From contig JASLBD010000065.1 in the NCBI GenBank assembly GCA_030146745.1, positions 1-9,004 of the forward strand: DNA of 9,004 nucleotides, given 5' to 3'. Below the pieces are notes generated by a model. The model made no database searches. It was not told the DNA's origin and saw only the letters and a program-made list of their open reading frames with translations. A program made the translations under genes and the position numbers. Source of the stretch: Allosphingosinicella sp. (lineage in GTDB: Bacteria > Pseudomonadota > Alphaproteobacteria > Sphingomonadales > Sphingomonadaceae). Below are positions 5,984-9,004 of the stretch, piece after piece; the stretch's first letter is position 1, and every line of letters starts with the position of its first letter.

Positions 5984-7932
5984 GCGTCCTCGAAACGCCC
6001 CGAATCCTCTTCCGCGGCAACGTCGCCTGGGATCCGATCGTCACCAACAATTATCCGGCCCTCTACGACGAAAACCAGAGCGAGAGCGTGCTGCCGCCGG
6101 CGGACAGCACCTACGACCAGGTCCTGGCCTTCCGGACGGAAGCGATCACCGACGTAGACCCAAACGTCAATCCGGACAGCGGAACCAATCGCAACTGGGA
6201 CCCGCAGGGCACCCATCGCTCGGTCTTCTACGATCTCGCTGCTCCCGATGCGGCCTGCCCGGATTCCAGCATCACGGACTCGACCATCTCCGGGGTCGAC
6301 CTCGGCAGCGGCGTTGCGACTGACGATCCCTTCGTCGGCGCCCCGGCGCGGTTCAGCGGGAAGCTGGTCGATCTCGAGCCCTACGGCTCCTTCTCCTCCC
6401 AGCTATTCTTCGACGGCATGACCTTCGGCATCGACGGCGGCTGCCGGATCGCAGCCAGGCGGCGGACCCGGGTGACGGCGCGCTACATCAACCTGGGGCG
6501 GAACCAGGCCTATTATATCGCCGGCTTCGCCTCGATCGTCTGGCAGACCAGCTTCCTGACCGAAGACCTGATCATCGATGCTTTCGATTCCGCCGCCCTC
6601 CAGGCGCTTCAGGCGGCGCTCGACCAGCCCGGCGTGATCGGGCTGACGGTCCGCTGGGTGAACTACCGCACCATCTATTACGACTGTCCCGACCTTGCCA
6701 CGAACGTGCCGCTCCGGACGACCAAGGCCCAGGAGCTGATCTCGAAGCTGCGCGTCAACGACCTGGCGGGCGGCGGAGTGTGGCAGCCCAACCCGGCGCG
6801 AAGCAAGATGGTGGGTTCGATCGGCCTCTGGCGCGAGGGCGAGCCGCTGCACGAGCCGGGCGACCGCGCACTCATCACCACCTCCTTCCCCGGCGTCACC
6901 GGACCGCCCGGTCAGATGTGCGTGGCGACCGCCTTCGCCCGCCTCGACGGAAGCCGGCTCACCCTCGATCTCGGCAGCTCGATGCCCGAGGAGGATCTCG
7001 CCCTCAACAAGAAGGACTGGGGCATACTCGACGTGGGCGCGGCCGATCCGTCGCAGCCGGACGGCTTCGTCTCACTCGGCACGATCGGCTATGACGAGGC
7101 AACCCATCCGGGTTGCCAGGCCTATTACGCGCGTGAATATTACGAAGCTCAATCGGGCATCGTGACGCTCCAGGTCGATCCTTCGGTCATCCCCTCCGGC
7201 GCTTCGCTCCAGGTGCGGGCGGGCGGCTCCCTCCTGCTGGACGAGGTGGCCGTCCGAGCCATTCCGCTGGTGCCCAACCTCTATATCGACGAGGGCGATT
7301 CGGCCGAGGCGACCTTCCAGATCTACGTCAACGGCGTTCCGGGCGGAGGCGGTACGGACGTCACCGTCTGGGCCTACGGCGCCAGCGGCGCCGTCCTGCC
7401 CAATCCCCCCAGCACCTTCCCGTGGTCGGGCCAGGCCGACGGGAACGGCCTGTTCAGCGTCCCCGTCCCGAGCGACGGCGCAGGTTGCGTGGGCTACGTT
7501 CCGGTGATCGGCGCCAACCAGCCGGCACCGGCGGTCGGCCTCTATCCGCAGGTCACGACCTACGCCTATGTGCGCACCCTGCCCGCCGACGCGGCGGTCG
7601 CCGCCAAGGATCCGACCTGGGACAATGTCTACAATCTCGTCCTCGCCAACTGGAACGCGATGGCGCCGTGCATGGACAATTGGCTCGACCTCCACGATGC
7701 CGACCAGATCCGCGCCTTCGGACCGATGATCAAGCAGCTCACCGATCCGGCGAACATCGAGGCGTTCAGCTACATGCCGGTGACTCGCGACATGACCGCG
7801 GGCGAGCGGGCCCTGCTCTACAAGTTCCTCGACGCGCCGGCCCCGGCCGCCTCCGCTCGCCTCGCGGCCGAGGCGCCCCAGCCGCCCGTGGAGGGGGCGG
7901 CCCGGCTCAGCCGCTTCATGCGCGCGCCCTGA
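5980..7932 (+). CDS. Homologue of the N-terminal half of VioB (partner of the ferritin-like protein)
   Basis: The 650-residue product lacks a signal peptide and opens MSVLETPRILFRG, close to the VioB opening MSILDFPRIHFRG as I recall it. Further matches to that remembered sequence are GVIGLTVRWVNY (218-229; VioB VLGLTVQYALF), MVGSIGLWREGE (277-288; VioB MVGVVGLWRRGE), and PNLYIDEGD. The clearest is DPANIEAFSYMPVTRDM (589-605; VioB DPQNRNKSYYMPSTREL), followed by LLYKFL. In VioB this last motif lies just before the junction with the ferritin-like half, and here the protein ends about 30 residues later in a Pro/Ala-rich tail. It starts inside the stop codon of the ferritin-like gene (ATGA), so the two are almost certainly co-expressed and probably form one complex. 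In RebD the full protein was reported to bind haem and non-haem iron; I cannot assign a haem ligand here. It may be mislabelled as hypothetical in databases. Confidence 0.85.
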   Translation: MSVLETPRILFRGNVAWDPIVTNNYPALYDENQSESVLPPADSTYDQVLAFRTEAITDVDPNVNPDSGTNRNWDPQGTHRSVFYDLAAPDAACPDSSITDSTISGVDLGSGVATDDPFVGAPARFSGKLVDLEPYGSFSSQLFFDGMTFGIDGGCRIAARRRTRVTARYINLGRNQAYYIAGFASIVWQTSFLTEDLIIDAFDSAALQALQAALDQPGVIGLTVRWVNYRTIYYDCPDLATNVPLRTTKAQELISKLRVNDLAGGGVWQPNPARSKMVGSIGLWREGEPLHEPGDRALITTSFPGVTGPPGQMCVATAFARLDGSRLTLDLGSSMPEEDLALNKKDWGILDVGAADPSQPDGFVSLGTIGYDEATHPGCQAYYAREYYEAQSGIVTLQVDPSVIPSGASLQVRAGGSLLLDEVAVRAIPLVPNLYIDEGDSAEATFQIYVNGVPGGGGTDVTVWAYGASGAVLPNPPSTFPWSGQADGNGLFSVPVPSDGAGCVGYVPVIGANQPAPAVGLYPQVTTYAYVRTLPADAAVAAKDPTWDNVYNLVLANWNAMAPCMDNWLDLHDADQIRAFGPMIKQLTDPANIEAFSYMPVTRDMTAGERALLYKFLDAPAPAASARLAAEAPQPPVEGAARLSRFMRAP

Positions 7933-7947
7933 GTCGGCGGAGGAATT

Positions 7948-7968
7948 GGGGGAGCGCGTTCCCCTTTT
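7948..7968 (+). terminator. Probable terminator of the VioB-like operon
   Basis: GGGGGA (7948-7953) pairs with TTCCCC (7959-7964) around a GCGCG loop and is followed by TTTT (7965-7968), 15 nt after the stop codon at 7932. The stem is only 6 bp with one G-U pair, so termination may be partial and some transcription could reach the LysR gene. Confidence 0.5.
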
Positions 7969-7975
7969 CCGGAAA
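7966..7975. promoter_or_regulatory. Perfect 10-bp palindrome upstream of the LysR gene
   Basis: TTTCCGGAAA is a perfect palindrome centred about 40 bp before the LysR start codon; CTAGCTAG (7981-7988) is a second, shorter one. LysR-type genes are often autoregulated from this distance. No clear -35/-10 pair is visible. Confidence 0.25.
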
Positions 7976-8010
7976 CTGCTCTAGCTAGGCGGCATGCCCG
8001 GGGCCGCCTC

Positions 8011-8895
8011 ATGAACCTTCGCCACATCGAGATTTTCCACGCCGTCTACGTCAACGGGTCGGTCAGCGCCGCGGCGCGGGCGCTCAACGTGTCGCAGCCG
8101 TCGGTCTCGAAGATGCTTCGCCACGCCGAATCGCTGCTCGGCTTCCAGCTCTTCCAGCGGACCAGCGGCGGCCTCGTCCCGACCGAGGACGCCCATGTCC
8201 TCTTCACCGACGCCCGGGAGATACAGGACCGGGTCCACGCCCTTCGCGAGGCGGGGCGGCATCTGAAGCGGGGCGAAGGCGGGATGCTCCGGATTTCGGC
8301 CCTTCCCTCGCTGGCGCTGCAGGCGATACCGGTGGCGGTGTCGCGCTTCCGGCGAAGCCACGACAAGGTGAAGTTCGACCTCCAGACCGTCCATCACGAC
8401 GATTTGCTCCGCAAGCTCTACGAGCGGGAGACGGACGTCGCGATCGCCTTCCAGGTCCCGCCGGCGGCGCCGATCGGCCATCGCTGGCTGGGGCAGGGCG
8501 AACTGGTCGTCCTCTACCAGGAGCAGGACATGCCCGACGCCCCGGCCCGGGTCGAGCTCGGGTCGCTGCGCGGACAGCCTTTCATCAGCCTCGCCGCGAG
8601 CGGGCCGATCGGCCAGCTCTTCACCCACGAGCTGGATCGGCTGGACCTGGAGCTCGACGAGATCGTCTCCGCCCGAACCTTCTACATCGCCTCCGCCCTG
8701 GTCCGGCAGGGCGTCGGAATGACCGTGGTCGACAGCTTCACCGCCCAGGCATCGCTCGCGCCGGGCCTCTCCGTCCGGCCGCTGGAGCCGGCGCTTAACT
8801 TCGATATCCACGCCATGTACCTGACCAACCGGCCGCCCAACGCCCTGACCATGGACTTCCTCAAGACCCTGACCCGGGTCCTGGAAACGCCATAA
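8011..8895 (+). CDS. LysR-family transcriptional regulator, LysR/opine-type subgroup; possible DgcR
   Basis: The 294-residue product has the standard LysR length. The N-terminus MNLRHIEIFHAVYVNGSVSA and the helix-turn-helix at about 16-36 (AAARALNVSQPSVSKMLRHA) lead to the linker helix and RTSGGLVPTE (50-59). The effector-binding domain covers about 92-290, with GMLRISALPSLA, FISLAASGPIG, ALVRQGVGMTVVDSFTA and a closing NRPPNALTMDFL. This pattern is close to Escherichia coli LysR (MNLRHIEIFHAV, AMVRAGVGISVVNPLTA), a subgroup that senses amino acids and opines. The downstream gene looks like dgcN, so D-glutamate or a related compound is a reasonable ligand (inference). The ribosome site is weak (TAGGCGG about 20 nt upstream). 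An ATG at 7994 is out of frame. It lies 78 nt after the VioB-like operon in the same direction. Confidence 0.9.
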   Translation: MNLRHIEIFHAVYVNGSVSAAARALNVSQPSVSKMLRHAESLLGFQLFQRTSGGLVPTEDAHVLFTDAREIQDRVHALREAGRHLKRGEGGMLRISALPSLALQAIPVAVSRFRRSHDKVKFDLQTVHHDDLLRKLYERETDVAIAFQVPPAAPIGHRWLGQGELVVLYQEQDMPDAPARVELGSLRGQPFISLAASGPIGQLFTHELDRLDLELDEIVSARTFYIASALVRQGVGMTVVDSFTAQASLAPGLSVRPLEPALNFDIHAMYLTNRPPNALTMDFLKTLTRVLETP

Positions 8896-8904
8896 CGGGA
8901 GATT

Positions 8905-8944
8905 ATGGCGAGCGGTCCACTCGCTATGCTTCGAAGCGGACCGC
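8905..8944. promoter_or_regulatory. Dyad-rich putative operator between the LysR gene and the dgcN-like gene
   Basis: Three overlapping symmetries occur in 40 bp. ATGGCGAG (8905-8912) faces CTCGCTAT (8920-8927), 7 of 8 matched with a 7-bp spacer. GCGGTCC (8912-8918) faces GGACCGC (8938-8944), perfect. GCTTCGAAGC (8928-8937) is a perfect palindrome. The stretch begins 10 nt after the LysR stop codon and ends 20 nt before the next ATG, as expected for a regulator acting on the neighbouring catabolic gene. It could also fold as RNA hairpins and reduce read-through; there is no T run, so a standard terminator is unlikely. Confidence 0.4.
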
Positions 8945-8963
8945 GGGGCGATACTCTGGCGCC

Positions 8964-9004
8964 ATGATCCCGGGGCCTTATCTCCTCTATCTCGGCCACA
9001 GCGC
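8964..9004 (+). CDS. Start of a DUF1611/DgcN-like gene (D-glutamate N-acetyltransferase family), truncated by window end
   Basis: Only 13 codons and two bases are visible, reading MIPGPYLLYLGHS. Members of the DUF1611 family typically begin with a PYLLFLGD-type strand leading to the nucleotide-binding fold, and the match to PYLLYLGHS is good. DgcN acetylates D-glutamate in the recently described DgcN-DgcA pathway, where a LysR-type regulator DgcR controls the genes. A LysR gene directly upstream in the same direction agrees. No strong ribosome site is seen before the ATG. Because only the first residues are available, the call is tentative; a DgcA-like epimerase would be expected next. Confidence 0.5.
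   Translation, partial: MIPGPYLLYLGHS

Noticed and set aside
4907..7932. A complete violacein or indolocarbazole biosynthesis cluster
   Set aside because: Only the VioB/RebD-equivalent halves are present; no VioA, VioC, VioD, VioE or RebO/RebC-like frame can be found in the window.
7981..8811. A 276-codon minus-strand open frame antisense to the LysR gene
   Set aside because: The plus strand has a complete, motif-supported LysR protein; the antisense translation is low in hydrophobic pattern and unrecognisable.

Overview
The window is GC-rich DNA whose codon use, dense gene packing and gene families suggest an alphaproteobacterium, most likely a sphingomonad. Supporting clues are a BtuB-type TonB-dependent receptor, a general-stress-like glycine-zipper protein behind what looks like an EcfG-type promoter (GGAAC-N16-TGTT), and an intergenic palindromic repeat of a kind I associate with sphingomonads. 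The taxonomic call is an inference. No rRNA, tRNA, transposon or CRISPR array was found.

Left part (1-3563). A minus-strand GNAT-like gene of the YghO type runs off the left edge. It is divergent from a small YflT/GsiB-17M-like stress protein gene (924-1457) that ends in a clear hairpin terminator. A leader of about 220 nt with several short inverted repeats, not matched to any riboswitch I know, precedes a 610-residue TonB-dependent receptor with a GTG start.

Middle part (3564-7932). Between the convergent receptor and lipoprotein genes lie two inverted copies of a 53-54 nt palindromic unit whose stems differ but still pair. A secreted lipoprotein of unknown function (minus strand) shares a 115-bp divergent promoter region, holding two adjacent 5-5-5 inverted repeats, with a two-gene plus-strand operon. 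That operon is the highlight. The first gene encodes a diiron ferritin-like protein matching the C-terminal half of VioB/RebD (iminophenyl-pyruvate dimer synthases). The second, overlapping by ATGA, encodes a 650-residue protein matching the N-terminal half of VioB. It is therefore a split VioB-like enzyme with its halves in the reverse order, and no amino-acid oxidase (VioA/RebO) or other violacein or indolocarbazole gene is in view. The substrate is unknown.

Right part (7933-9004). After a short terminator-like hairpin comes a LysR-family regulator of the LysR/opine subgroup. It is followed, after 68 nt rich in dyad symmetry, by the first 13 codons of a gene whose N-terminus resembles DUF1611/DgcN. 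This suggests a D-glutamate (or related acidic amino acid) utilisation locus controlled by the LysR protein. I see no evidence tying this locus functionally to the VioB-like pair beyond adjacency.
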